A stretch of DNA of 33,687 nt, taken from the NCBI GenBank assembly GCA_016282835.1, contig JAEELR010000186.1:1-33687 (forward strand), given 5' to 3'. The notes below the pieces were generated by a model. That model was not told where the DNA came from, made no database searches, and saw only the letters and a program-made list of their open reading frames with translations. This DNA is from Treponema sp. (GTDB lineage: Bacteria; Spirochaetota; Spirochaetia; Treponematales; Treponemataceae). Below are positions 10,901 through 17,733 of this stretch, one piece after another; position 1 is the first letter of the stretch; the number at the start of each line of letters is the position of its first letter. Made by a program: the position numbers and the translations under genes.

Positions 10901-13900
10901 TGACTCTGTAAGTAGAAATATTGTTGGCGCAGGAAATATTATTGGAGCAAGAAGTATTGTTGGCGCAGGAAATATTATTGGAGCAAGAAGTATTGTTGGC
11001 GCAGGAAGCAGTTTCAATATAGCCTCAAATGATGTTTATCTGGTGAACGAAAAATATGATTTCTATATTTCACAAAAACTCAGTAAGGTAATATTACTGA
11101 TTGCTTATTCAGATGAAGTTCCTGATTTCAAGTTTGTTTCACCATCGAATAAAATTTTTGACATTTACAGCAAAGATGTTGAATCATATATTTTTGATGA
11201 TTACGCATTAATTACTATCTATTCTCCTGAGTGCGGAAGATGGAATGTTGAAAGCGAATTATACTCATCCGAAGAATTGTATATAGAAGTATTTGAATAT
11301 CCTGAAAATAGTTTTGTGGAAAACCTTGATGTAACATTTGATTCTTCATTTAAGAACTGCCATTTAGATTTAACCTGTTTTGAACCGGGAAGAAATGTAT
11401 TGATTACCTGTAAAAACGAGGACAGAGGAATTAATTATTTATTCAAGGAATTTCAATCGGATGAGAAAAATAAAATTGAGTACGATTTTAATTTAATTGA
11501 TTATCCGGACGGAAATTATACACTCAATGTATACGACGGAAATGAGAAATACGAAACTTCAAGCGTTTTATATAAAAAGAGTTTTAATCTCAAGCGAAAA
11601 ACAATTGCTTTATTGCCTGCAGAAAATATTCGGGTTTATGAAATCGAAGAAGGAAAAATTCAGGCAGAATGGGATAATCCAAATGGAGTCCTGGTTTCTA
11701 ACTGGGAATTAAACTATTCATTTAATGAGAATGAATTTCAAACACTGAATCTCGGGCAGTTAAATAGTTTTAGATTTGATTCAAAAGCTGGTGCTCTTCT
11801 CAGGTTTAATCTATGTGCTGCAGGTCCAAATGGTGAAAGAAGTTCCGTTTCAAAAACAATTGAATACAAAGTGGGGCGAAGAGAATCTGTATATAATCTC
11901 CCGAAGTTTTTGGATGCAAATAAAAAGCTTGAAGTTGAAATCGGGAATACAACTGAAACTGCAATTGATTTTGAAATTGAAAATTACTCCCCTGAATATG
12001 AAGATTTTATTGCGGTGAAGGTAATAAATGTTTGTGATGTTAATGATAAAGAAATTGAAGAAATTTCTGTGTGGTTTAAAAATGAGGTTCTAAAATTAGA
12101 AAAAAGCAAATCAATACCATTGAATATTTTTGCTTCACCAAAAGCTACGTGCGGAAATTATTTTGTAAAGCTAAGAATAGAAAATATTAATAATATAGAT
12201 TGCTTTGATGAACGGGTATTTAAGGTCGAAGTTACAAATCCTAGACCAATTATAAAAACTCTTTCTAAAACAAGAATTATAAATGGAAAGAATTCGTCTT
12301 TATCTTTGTATGGCGCAAATTTTTACTCAGGCTGCAGGTTTTATATTGATGACAAAGAAGTTTATGTTATTCAGACAGAAGATTCTTCGCCTTCGTATAA
12401 AGTTGTAAGACTGCCGGAGTTTGAATCTTACGGCATTAAACAAATTGTTGTTAAAAATACTGATGGAAAATCAGCAGCTTTTGAATTCGAAGTGCTTCCT
12501 TGTGAATGGAATGTCAGTTTCAATTCCTATGAGGTAAATCTTTCTGCTGGTAAACAAACTGTGCTATGCGGAAACATTTTTGATTCAGAAAACTGGGATG
12601 AAGCATATGATTTTACTGTACTGGAATGTCCTCAGGAAATTTCTGTTTTCTATAATTCGCTGTTGTTTAATAATGAAGAATACATTGAACTTGTTTTCTC
12701 TCTCGATAAGTATCTTGCACCTGGCAGCTACCCTGTGAAATTGAAGTATTCAAAAAATAAAATTCTTTCATTAAATATCAATGTTGTCGATTTAGAAAAG
12801 AATTATGTAGTTGAGAAAAATCCTTACTGTAAAATCGACAGATTGGTTCCTGGTGTTGCCGATGAACTTTCAACTGTTATTATTTATGGTTCAAATTTTT
12901 CTGATGCATCTAAAGTTAAGTTTGGTTCTGTACTACTTGATTGTGAATTTGTAAATGAAAATACACTTACCTTTGTTGTTCCAGATGAAAGTGAATCTTC
13001 ATTCGTGAGTGTTTGCAATGAACATTTTGAAAGCGAACAGAAATTATTATCCATTCGAAAAAAGGGCTTTGCAATTTATTCAAATGAATTAAATAAAAAG
13101 ATTAAAGTCGGTGAAGAGAAAAATATTGTTATTAATAGTGTTGGTAATGTTTCTAAAATTCATCTGAGCGCTGTTTCTTCTAATCCGTTTGTTAAGGCCT
13201 CATTCGAAAAAAGTGAAATCGATTGTAAGGATTCTGCAGTATTAAAAATAGCTGTCTTAGATTCTATAATCAATCATTTAGACTCTAATGAAGTAATTGT
13301 TCAGGTAACTGCCATTTCAAATCATATCGTAAAGAAACTTGAATTAAAGATTCTGATTGATGAATTGGTTTCGATTTCCAATAATTTTAATTGTCTGGCA
13401 AATGTCGGAAGATATTATGAAAACATTTTCACCCTGGAAGGAACAAATAAGAGTGCTGTATATCGTTTATGTTCTGGAAATTTGCCGCAAGGACTATCAC
13501 TGAATAGATTCGGAAAACTTTCTGGTACGCCAGTTAAAGCAGGAAGCTATAGTTTTACTATTGAAGCTGCTTATAATAAAAAGCTTATTACAAAATCATT
13601 TACGATTTATGTTGAATCAAATGGAATTACAAATTCTTCTGCATCGGGTTTAAATAATAAATATACTGATTCAAATATTCCTTCTACAAAAAATAAGTTG
13701 TGGAATCTAAGTGACATCAATTCTACTCTTCCGCTACAAACAATGGACTCGTTTATTTTTGTCGCAAATGAAAATGAATTATCAGCAATTAAAATGGATG
13801 GAACGGTTGCATGGAAAAATCGATTTGATGCCAATATAAATACATTTTGTATCTGTGGTTCTTATATTTATGTTCTCTGCGCTGATTCAAAATTGCATTC

Positions 13901-15779
13901 ATTTAATTACAATTACCCGGTTTCTATAAATGTACGCGAAGAGATCAGCTCTTTAGTTTTTCATTCAAATTTGATTTACGCATTTAAGAATACAGAAATA
14001 AATGTAATTTCACCTGTAACCGATGAATTGATTAATATAATTTCACCTAATCAGAAGGAGTTGGAATTATTTGAAAAGGATTTTGTTTGCATAAAGGATA
14101 AACCGTATTTCATTAATGAAAATTCAATTGCTGAATCTTTATCGCTTCTCCCGATTTATGAAAGCCTTGTAGAGAAAATAATTTCGTGCATGAATGATGA
14201 TGAAAATATTTTTATTCTTACAGATAAAAAAATAGTTGTCCTCGATTTAGATTTTAATTTTAGCAAGGAATACAGTCTTGATGATTTAGGAATTGAAACC
14301 GGAAAGAAAAATCAAATTTGTGTTTCAGATAATTTCTTCTATATGTTGATAGATAATTGTTTCTATTGCTTTGACAAAAATACATTCGCATTAATTTATA
14401 AGGAATCAAAGGTCATAGATTTTTATGCTGGTAATGAAAAAGTTTTATTGCAAAAACAGAATGCACTTACTGTTATAAATTCATTTACAGGAAATAAACT
14501 GTGGTCATTTGAAAAATCCTGTACCTCATTCTTTGCCTATAACGATTTTATATTTGCTGTTACAAATGAGAAAAATTTATTCTGTTTTGCAGGCGATTCA
14601 AATGCATACGCACCAACCGTTGAACTTTATAATCTAAGTGAAAATACTCGTATTCCTGTTTCATCAGCTGCAGAAAATGAGTGGCTTGGCAAAAGGCCTT
14701 TACTAAAACTTATTGGAAGCGACTTTGACAGTAAATGTTCTTTGATTAGATACAAGGTTAACAATGGCGAGTGGAGAAATTATATTGAGCCTGTAGTTCT
14801 GCCAGAAGGTGAATGTGATTTTTCATACGAAGGTTTTGATACCCAGAACAAGAGTAGTGGAGTAAACCGAATTCATTTCAAGGTTGATGTATCCAGCCCG
14901 AATACTTATGTGAATATTCTGGGAAATGACTCTTCTGTTATACAGAATGAAAATGGCGTATGGTATTCGAATCCGGTTAAATTATTATTCAGCGCAAAGG
15001 ACAATCTTTCTGGCGTTGAGAAAATATTTGTAAACGGAAAATTCTATGTTAACAGAATAGTTTACGACAGAGAGGGTACGTATTTATTCGATTATTATTC
15101 AGTTGATAAAGCAAATAATCTGGAGAAAATTAAAACCTTAAAGTTAAATCTGGATTTTAATCCGCCTGAAGTTGAATACTCTGTAAGTCAAAATGAATCC
15201 TTTAATGTTCTAACTCTCACTGCATTTGATTCAGCTTCCGGAGTAAAAACTATTCTTTACAGAATTAATGACAGTGAATACAAAGCTTATGCTGAGCCAG
15301 TATTATTAGACAGAAGCAAATCATATTCAGTAGTTTTTTATGCGGTTGATAATACAGATAAAAAAAGTGAATTGCAGAAAGTTCATTTCGAGGCCGATTT
15401 AGTTTCTTCCCCGGCCAGAGTAATTTCTTCCTGCTCAGTTAATCGCAATCCTGCATCGCTGAAATATAAGTCAGTTGATAACGAGCAGATTCAATATGTT
15501 AACTGGGATTATAACAATCATGAATTTGTATCGCCTTATTCAATCAAACTTTCATTGTGCAGTAAGTCGAAAGTATATCTTGTGTTCCATACAAAACAAA
15601 AGAATCTGGATGGCTTTAAGGAATGCTTTAATCTGTCGGTAAGAAAATTCATTCCGCAGGAATTTATTGATAACAAAATAATCTATATCTATGAGAAAGA
15701 AATAAATGATGATGAAGAAAGCGAAGTAAGTTTTACTGATGAAAATGAACTGCCGTTTATCTTTGCAATAAAAAAATAA
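1956..15779 (+). CDS. Giant exported multidomain protein, 4607 residues
   Basis: One uninterrupted frame of 13.8 kb. Residues 1-19 form a signal peptide (Lys-Lys, Phe/Leu core, cleavage near LFA-N), so it leaves the cytoplasm. Approximate order of parts: several Ig-like domains with D-x-x-x-P-E/Q-I boundaries (225-700); a long beta-rich region of degenerate repeats (1100-2970) with recurring 'LP...hydrophobic strands...NG' units; an Asn/Glu/Asp-rich insert (2572-2612); a hexapeptide tandem repeat (2988-3018); Ig/FN3-like strands; two IPT/TIG-like domains (3429-3516 and 3622-3700); a putative-Ig domain with the 'LPQGLSLN...LSGTP' signature (3816-3887); a PQQ-like propeller (3912-4215); and OmpL47-like repeats (4245-4482). 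There is no cell-wall anchor or obvious enzyme site. Being in the same operon as the pseudopilins suggests T2SS export or surface work, perhaps adhesion. Domain names are my reading by eye, not a search. Confidence 0.93.
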   Translation: MKKFVFALFFIFNLYTLFANTSNKTICESNGENEIALSFEGGNILVVKGEEYIVYTTSSLESCKVTPLKFISNNYYVDSESFHFNPESGYFRYCVVLGSKYGDYFSEMIEIQGKIISYSLSSLFNFYLNNNLNKSEACLSSLDLLRVDFSDLMFSIFKDAKLNFYYNSQLVEEYEFTPSSDKSLTIAVSSFRSYLSKFDNDTGLNLFKFELTINDRENSSIHYTQNVFIDSRSPEIKVNEISVYKDNDLFGYVSVNVNENNFDKSIKVYCTVTEPYEQVLESTKTNESDFDFIFTQGGNYKAEIYVEDYAGNKSAIQKINFSLVEDEQTVYFLANENSWQNKKRYTHQVFNPRNEFKITSGEYNLYNALEQEPSSYVNTKIVNVSAEGTYKTKFRFKNKNNQTIETDVLDLKADFTKPQIKNFSGNKNKNYFVVEVQDDLSGVNYSTFRWTVDGRNWNYGNNIILSDGSYSLLCEVEDFAKNKAQKSENIVIDTSTPEISFELTEFTNSKNISLSDFSVTDKSATDIKLKFYEDSYPVLTLDYNGENEIPLSLTNTSEGRHFIRVELTDDIGNCCWCEKEFIVDCTAPVVSEVYFENEGFVFGNKTFVRLSSTQISQNNIFCNVTASDNYGNENLTFYIENKTNGSNFNTEASRFGFNSFAEGKNVIYVKACDKAGNYSQEKTVELYLDSNVPQKPVIKTDLQKAGDEIYTTFRKALCLKVSLPFTSVWTSSNLKYEFYECCGNAKTDVTKFLKPSINVNEAVTEFNFTFTEFNASDSHYEFVFYTESENGFTSEPAVIKVKLSQFACPFEVEKFYSDEAQLLYRIIWNYDFNPLKTNSTKIGEALYYYLDYENTFDSSEIEETDFVKINDLHLNYCIVPNEKLENKKGKLYLLHKTNDGSINNIYSFEINSFAEQIAIEHDKYSVFNSSSSSNEIQFRLTKTLPEEINHVFLKLYETADFHRDYFIPVTEIDNLQSFIPVNEKFIFAEVFYYSDLIPVKNEYFVINENDALGSIEGSSENFIYEYSFQNGEKIFNEVKIKFCDDIAVYKGNQKCMSLEAEEFTLAASGLIQSAKTDFSDTRLKLLSKRIQDCEFYFSQIECSASLLILYDCELVYKNKKYSCSKIVLSCDGKNIVHSDLIQSSANKNCFSEVPNILMKSFYIENNLIHGVEFDDFTYKSLSPASPERYVESIILDLNGRLLFSSIFENRKYIFNSDNVFTINSGYFYSDKFYVENAEFNFTVDDENYLLLLKNFSINSYGEIDNSFIEISVYDSAGNKIEVIDSINISLDTSSVNVDKAGNISCSGLYIFASETFTVDNITIFENGISSEKIECCNYNTNIFGFSLKVEKGRFGTYNGNLCVFVDSGIINLFSHDCSISGLILKLGKNPKPLNEIFFDEDVFAESDFDFVFKFNTFKLNENGLFCTVNIPLPASESMIGFPDVCLNTDINNFSLTCAEEFFVEMFNFSFSLKNVSYSQGKLSSQKTTVFIPIQLYDAGSNKNNKIEVNDLTFSLSGQTDELLLFNDSSSYLYRNNYVDLIISSCLIKNDLIKFEAHGENDETENFIYDISKIELNLYGNNELIGFVNQTEDSESDSLNYFCIDEHFIYPEKLVLFNNEIFFEKAYAYLNDENKIYYSNLDYKNDSFVKTTFEENNNNVKNSSTLLNSQIEIADFYSFADGENTVLVGELKSNIENLIFENLLCNVVVTPQGDFQVILNEPVQNKAKFYLHGFEVSCDVSRVDSDGFEFSNCKTVWNGKNVECGTITFDEDFDLIYSAGNEVNLPLFTENSFFTFVRFTDECVHANFKLVLPSIFNNFSITFYDAVIYSNGDYSVPIISNELEIDTEGITFCLSEISFNSNYLSIGNFAIKLKLSNEDVTLSVESIKFGYDGTFYLTDCKVTPFTLMGFTFAIDNLSLNPETINFSGKVMLPESAPGVLSLMVVKAEDFIFDWNGNVIKGDLFADGLYTLPLSQGIDLSFTNFGLTFENNIPSIIFNKAELAFLGNSYVESVSVSGVYLNIIENKYSFEKARVESNFHKEICGIDFAFNSLEFNSDFDFTFCCSAKFTGESFPEFLKGSAVTSLQLSISSQGELLDLCFEMNNLNGIISKEIKALTLADGYLCLKTDENHHFILDVKGDLVFSSQAPVGMQGIVVGIDEFVFDCNEMNLISFKASSEDIKFCLGGMNFTDINIYLTWTEDCEDFIQVQGNIVLNENFPQQIANSIVTIEDFIITKDGKIKSLIADYSTTERSVLYDGVYLEYLALGFVVDKDKIEFRGVGEVLLDENKFVQGIGGTTGTVELVFNENGLSYLNGSVCLGDFNLLDTFDVSGAELNFRLNKNLLLDINLHGTFIVNCSKENICGSLFNGLTVNVLSCSLCSNKGFESFYARLTGNKFVLFDSLCFNQYSVGISIDEHSNFIFDIDSSVSVCNAFIPKPFQDMTIELNQLVISRKNGIEKLDLVLCDLVKWDIIDGFEFEIESIRFSEQGLDFKAFASIDIPNIKCSAKIGVDSCHVDWEGHVSNVNLGCNHFSMDAGGFIVTVDEFKLKNDSSNNLFLELGLAKLELPELKNFSDVESENAENENNSKENNLCENAGDENDDTDSKKDTQYICIKNAVIKNGSFYCDFESTDLCFDIAGFILKLEKPELDINNSSISFNKCVLKLPAFMGSLEQTVYGIKISATSGLQITGAELKIPDFKIGENFGFTNLNVSFVLDGDNWFIGGSGSMAIPNVGVISAKIVFTQVSDVYPIGLKQAELQYECAGLGLPLGTTGLYLSGIRGGIAYGPPEEIPESMQTMFDSGCRVSLGVTIKDKSGGSLVRMTPQFWIDIKNPTFAFQGELTILEGSLNLNAVAEASLSNYGFYTGFSFTLAAVKGSLEVYVFNQSETDKTYVTGNGKVSFGLKAGCLFNKELNFFGKKKYIQIPDKEFWFSDINAEFGNFTNDTVGFKAWINIPCLGNYGVFISKAGVEFCDVSSYSLVKNDSVSRNIVGAGNIIGARSIVGAGNIIGARSIVGAGSSFNIASNDVYLVNEKYDFYISQKLSKVILLIAYSDEVPDFKFVSPSNKIFDIYSKDVESYIFDDYALITIYSPECGRWNVESELYSSEELYIEVFEYPENSFVENLDVTFDSSFKNCHLDLTCFEPGRNVLITCKNEDRGINYLFKEFQSDEKNKIEYDFNLIDYPDGNYTLNVYDGNEKYETSSVLYKKSFNLKRKTIALLPAENIRVYEIEEGKIQAEWDNPNGVLVSNWELNYSFNENEFQTLNLGQLNSFRFDSKAGALLRFNLCAAGPNGERSSVSKTIEYKVGRRESVYNLPKFLDANKKLEVEIGNTTETAIDFEIENYSPEYEDFIAVKVINVCDVNDKEIEEISVWFKNEVLKLEKSKSIPLNIFASPKATCGNYFVKLRIENINNIDCFDERVFKVEVTNPRPIIKTLSKTRIINGKNSSLSLYGANFYSGCRFYIDDKEVYVIQTEDSSPSYKVVRLPEFESYGIKQIVVKNTDGKSAAFEFEVLPCEWNVSFNSYEVNLSAGKQTVLCGNIFDSENWDEAYDFTVLECPQEISVFYNSLLFNNEEYIELVFSLDKYLAPGSYPVKLKYSKNKILSLNINVVDLEKNYVVEKNPYCKIDRLVPGVADELSTVIIYGSNFSDASKVKFGSVLLDCEFVNENTLTFVVPDESESSFVSVCNEHFESEQKLLSIRKKGFAIYSNELNKKIKVGEEKNIVINSVGNVSKIHLSAVSSNPFVKASFEKSEIDCKDSAVLKIAVLDSIINHLDSNEVIVQVTAISNHIVKKLELKILIDELVSISNNFNCLANVGRYYENIFTLEGTNKSAVYRLCSGNLPQGLSLNRFGKLSGTPVKAGSYSFTIEAAYNKKLITKSFTIYVESNGITNSSASGLNNKYTDSNIPSTKNKLWNLSDINSTLPLQTMDSFIFVANENELSAIKMDGTVAWKNRFDANINTFCICGSYIYVLCADSKLHSFNYNYPVSINVREEISSLVFHSNLIYAFKNTEINVISPVTDELINIISPNQKELELFEKDFVCIKDKPYFINENSIAESLSLLPIYESLVEKIISCMNDDENIFILTDKKIVVLDLDFNFSKEYSLDDLGIETGKKNQICVSDNFFYMLIDNCFYCFDKNTFALIYKESKVIDFYAGNEKVLLQKQNALTVINSFTGNKLWSFEKSCTSFFAYNDFIFAVTNEKNLFCFAGDSNAYAPTVELYNLSENTRIPVSSAAENEWLGKRPLLKLIGSDFDSKCSLIRYKVNNGEWRNYIEPVVLPEGECDFSYEGFDTQNKSSGVNRIHFKVDVSSPNTYVNILGNDSSVIQNENGVWYSNPVKLLFSAKDNLSGVEKIFVNGKFYVNRIVYDREGTYLFDYYSVDKANNLEKIKTLKLNLDFNPPEVEYSVSQNESFNVLTLTAFDSASGVKTILYRINDSEYKAYAEPVLLDRSKSYSVVFYAVDNTDKKSELQKVHFEADLVSSPARVISSCSVNRNPASLKYKSVDNEQIQYVNWDYNNHEFVSPYSIKLSLCSKSKVYLVFHTKQKNLDGFKECFNLSVRKFIPQEFIDNKIIYIYEKEINDDEESEVSFTDENELPFIFAIKK
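10917..11009 (+). repeat. In-frame 36-bp tandem repeat encoding GAG/GAR hexapeptides
   Basis: A 36-bp unit occurs twice identically (10920-10955 and 10956-10991) and a third time in part (10992-11007). Each unit encodes IVGAGNIIGARS, which is itself two related hexapeptides of the form [NS]-I-[IV]-G-A-[GR]. Five hexapeptides are visible. The array sits between the beta-rich repeat region and the C-terminal Ig/TIG/propeller part, so it may be a flexible hinge. Identical units with a length divisible by three can gain or lose copies without breaking the frame. Confidence 0.95.
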
Positions 15780-15796
15780 AATAAAAAGAGGTATTT

Positions 15797-16225
15797 ATGT
15801 TTATAAAAAAAAGAATTTTAACCCGTGGCTGGACGTTTATTGAAACACTGATTGTTATGTCAATTGTACTGATTCTTTCAGCATCTGTTGGTTTTACTTC
15901 GATTAAGCAAATTGATAAAGCCAGAGTTGTCAGCGCAAAGTCTCAAATCGAAAGTTTTTCTCTTGCCTTGGATTCCTACTATCTGGATACGGGCACTTAT
16001 CCGTCTGAGAGTGAAGGTTTGGAAGCGTTATACAGTTGTCCGAATTCGACTGAGAATTGGGAAGGTCCTTATCTTTTGAAATCACTTCCAAATGATCCGT
16101 GGGGAAATCCCTATGTTTATTATAGTCCGTCTCCAGAAGGCAGCGATTATGGAATTTGTTCCTATGGTAAAGATGGAATTGAAGGAGGGGAAGATTATGA
16201 CAAAGACATTTTATCCTGGGAATAA
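15797..16225 (+). CDS. gspG: T2SS major pseudopilin GspG
   Basis: The main subunit of the periplasmic pseudopilus that pushes substrates through the secretin. The short basic leader ends in RG (residues 10-11), followed by WTFIE: prepilin peptidase would cut after Gly11, and Glu16 is the conserved +5 Glu. A hydrophobic helix follows (about 17-33). The C-terminal half carries the GspG signature: YPSESEGLEAL (68-78), DPWGNPYVY (100-108) and the Gly/Asp-rich calcium loop SYGKDGIEGGEDYDKDI (122-138). The 142-residue length is normal. AGAGG just upstream is the ribosome binding site. It lies 17 bp after the 4607-residue gene with no terminator between, so they probably share a transcript. The +1 residue is Trp instead of the usual Phe. 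Confidence 0.95.
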   Translation: MFIKKRILTRGWTFIETLIVMSIVLILSASVGFTSIKQIDKARVVSAKSQIESFSLALDSYYLDTGTYPSESEGLEALYSCPNSTENWEGPYLLKSLPNDPWGNPYVYYSPSPEGSDYGICSYGKDGIEGGEDYDKDILSWE

Positions 16226-16424
16226 GAATGCTTTTACAACTTATGAATCTCTGTTTTGTATTCTGCTTACAGAGCTATTTATTTTCTTTCAGTTCAGTTT
16301 CATCAGAAATTATAAAAAGAGTATAAATAGAAACGAAAGAGATTATGCAAATTATATAGAGGAAAAAAATAATTTCTTTTTGAATCAGTTAAAGGTGAAA
16401 GGGCTTTGTATAGATGAAGAATAA
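16197..16424 (+). CDS. Short minor pseudopilin (GspH/I-like)
   Basis: A 75-residue protein. I chose the ATG at 16197 because GGAGGGG lies at 16183-16189; the frame is open further upstream, but those codons lie inside gspG and have no ribosome binding site. The N-terminus reads NKNAFTTYESLF followed by a hydrophobic helix, which is a class III prepilin signal: cleavage after Ala, Phe at +1, Glu at +5. The mature domain is very short, essentially a helix and a polar tail, so it could only be a tip or connector subunit. It overlaps gspG by 29 bp and the next gene by 11 bp, implying coupled translation. Which minor pseudopilin it corresponds to (H, I or J) cannot be decided from sequence alone. 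Confidence 0.75.
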   Translation: MTKTFYPGNKNAFTTYESLFCILLTELFIFFQFSFIRNYKKSINRNERDYANYIEEKNNFFLNQLKVKGLCIDEE

Positions 16425-16848
16425 ATATGTCCGTGCATTTACAATGATTGAATCTTTAATCTCGCTGGAAATAATTTCAATTTGCTTCAGTGTTCTTTTT
16501 CTTTCATTGATTAAATCAAAATCAAATTATTTTATGAAGGAAGCACTTCTGTATAGAAAAATGAATTCGGAAAAATTTTTAACGAAAGCTCTTTCTAATG
16601 TCTGTATCCCGTATTGGAAAAATGATTTTTGTTTTAATTATTCAACGACTTTTATTGAACTCAATTATTATCATAGCAATCCCAATCTTAAGATGATTAA
16701 TTTACCGGATTATATCTCGCTTCAAAAGCTTGAGCCATTAAAAAATAAGGATAACTATTATGGCTTTCTCTGCAGTTATTACATTAAAAATCACGATGAG
16801 CTTATAACGCTTGTTGTTCCTTTTAGAAGTATTCCTTTTGGAGAATAG
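16414..16848 (+). CDS. Minor pseudopilin (GspI/J-like)
   Basis: A 144-residue protein with prepilin signal RAFTMIESLISLEI: cleavage predicted after Ala8, Phe at +1, Glu at +5, then a hydrophobic helix to about residue 31. As in the preceding gene, the residue before the cut is Ala rather than Gly. The rest is a small soluble domain with several aromatic residues and Cys, consistent with a GspI or GspJ tip subunit, though no diagnostic motif separates them. It lies immediately before gspK, the usual position of gspI/gspJ in T2SS operons, with a 3-bp gap. Family membership is firm from the N-terminus; the exact subunit name is inference. Confidence 0.82.
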   Translation: MKNKYVRAFTMIESLISLEIISICFSVLFLSLIKSKSNYFMKEALLYRKMNSEKFLTKALSNVCIPYWKNDFCFNYSTTFIELNYYHSNPNLKMINLPDYISLQKLEPLKNKDNYYGFLCSYYIKNHDELITLVVPFRSIPFGE

Positions 16849-16851
16849 TTC

Positions 16852-17733
16852 ATGAGTTCTCATATTTATATTCTGTTCATAAATCTTATTGTATTTTTTT
16901 CGGTCTTAGGCTTTTCAATATATCCTGTTAAAAAAAGTCTTATAGAAAACAAAAATAAATTATTTTATATGAATGAAGCTGATAGGGTAGTCGATGATTT
17001 AATTACTAAACTAAAAAACGACAGGACATTTCCTGCGGATTCAAAATTTGATGAAATCTATAAGGAAGAACAAAATACCAGCGGGCTCTTTTCCTGTAAA
17101 ATTGAAAGTCGTTCTTCCTGCTTGAATCTAAACGCTCTTCCTAAAGCTTTTGTCCTGAATACATTTAAGCACAGTATGACACAAGAGGGTCTGTTATTAT
17201 TTTCTACAAGGGAGAAAACTTTATTCAATGAAGAAATTATAACTGCTTTGTTTTCGCCTCCATTCGATAACTGCTTTACTTCTTATGGGTATTTTAATTC
17301 AAAGCTAAAAGAATGCAGTCCTGATGAAAAAAAATATTGTTATGATTTACCTCTCCTCAATGTAAATTTCGCTTCAGATGATTTACTAAAAACTCTTCTA
17401 TTTCTGCCTCAGTTTCATGTAAAAAATCCAGAAGAAAAGTTTAAGAATTTAATTTCGCTTCGTGCAAAGAAAGAAATTAAAAATAATGAATTATTCAATT
17501 TACTTGAGCTGAGTCCTGACAGTTTTATTTTTAATATTTTAGGCTGCGAGAGTTTCTTCTGGAAGATTGAACTTAATACCAAAAATAAAAATAATCACTA
17601 TAAATTCGTTTATATTATTGCAAAAAAAATAAATAAGAACCGGATAAAAACTGATTTGGTTACCAGATATGACTTTTGTGTAATAGAAAAACAATGCTTT
17701 AAGGAAAAATATGAGAAGGAGTTGTATGAATAA
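16852..17733 (+). CDS. gspK: T2SS minor pseudopilin GspK
   Basis: The large tip subunit of the pseudopilus. It has an N-terminal hydrophobic helix (about 5-22) and lacks the +5 Glu, which is normal for GspK. Two family landmarks are present: an 'LNLNALP' segment at 91-97, matching the NLN box after the first domain, and 'LNVNFAS' at 169-175 followed by a helical stretch with LLKTLLFLP, matching the LNVNTA box of the helical domain. The length of 293 residues fits. It lies 3 bp after the minor pseudopilin gene, and its last codons overlap the start of the GspL-like gene. Cleavage by the prepilin peptidase is uncertain because no Gly/Ala-Phe-x-x-x-Glu site is visible. Confidence 0.85.
   Translation: MSSHIYILFINLIVFFSVLGFSIYPVKKSLIENKNKLFYMNEADRVVDDLITKLKNDRTFPADSKFDEIYKEEQNTSGLFSCKIESRSSCLNLNALPKAFVLNTFKHSMTQEGLLLFSTREKTLFNEEIITALFSPPFDNCFTSYGYFNSKLKECSPDEKKYCYDLPLLNVNFASDDLLKTLLFLPQFHVKNPEEKFKNLISLRAKKEIKNNELFNLLELSPDSFIFNILGCESFFWKIELNTKNKNNHYKFVYIIAKKINKNRIKTDLVTRYDFCVIEKQCFKEKYEKELYE

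Noticed and set aside
10917..11009. CRISPR-like array
   Set aside because: The units are directly adjacent without unique spacers, in frame and inside a long coding region.
16092..16196. Longer N-terminus for the 75-residue pseudopilin
   Set aside because: It would lie entirely inside gspG, lacks a binding site, and would move the prepilin leader away from the N-terminus; the ATG at 16197 has GGAGGGG before it.
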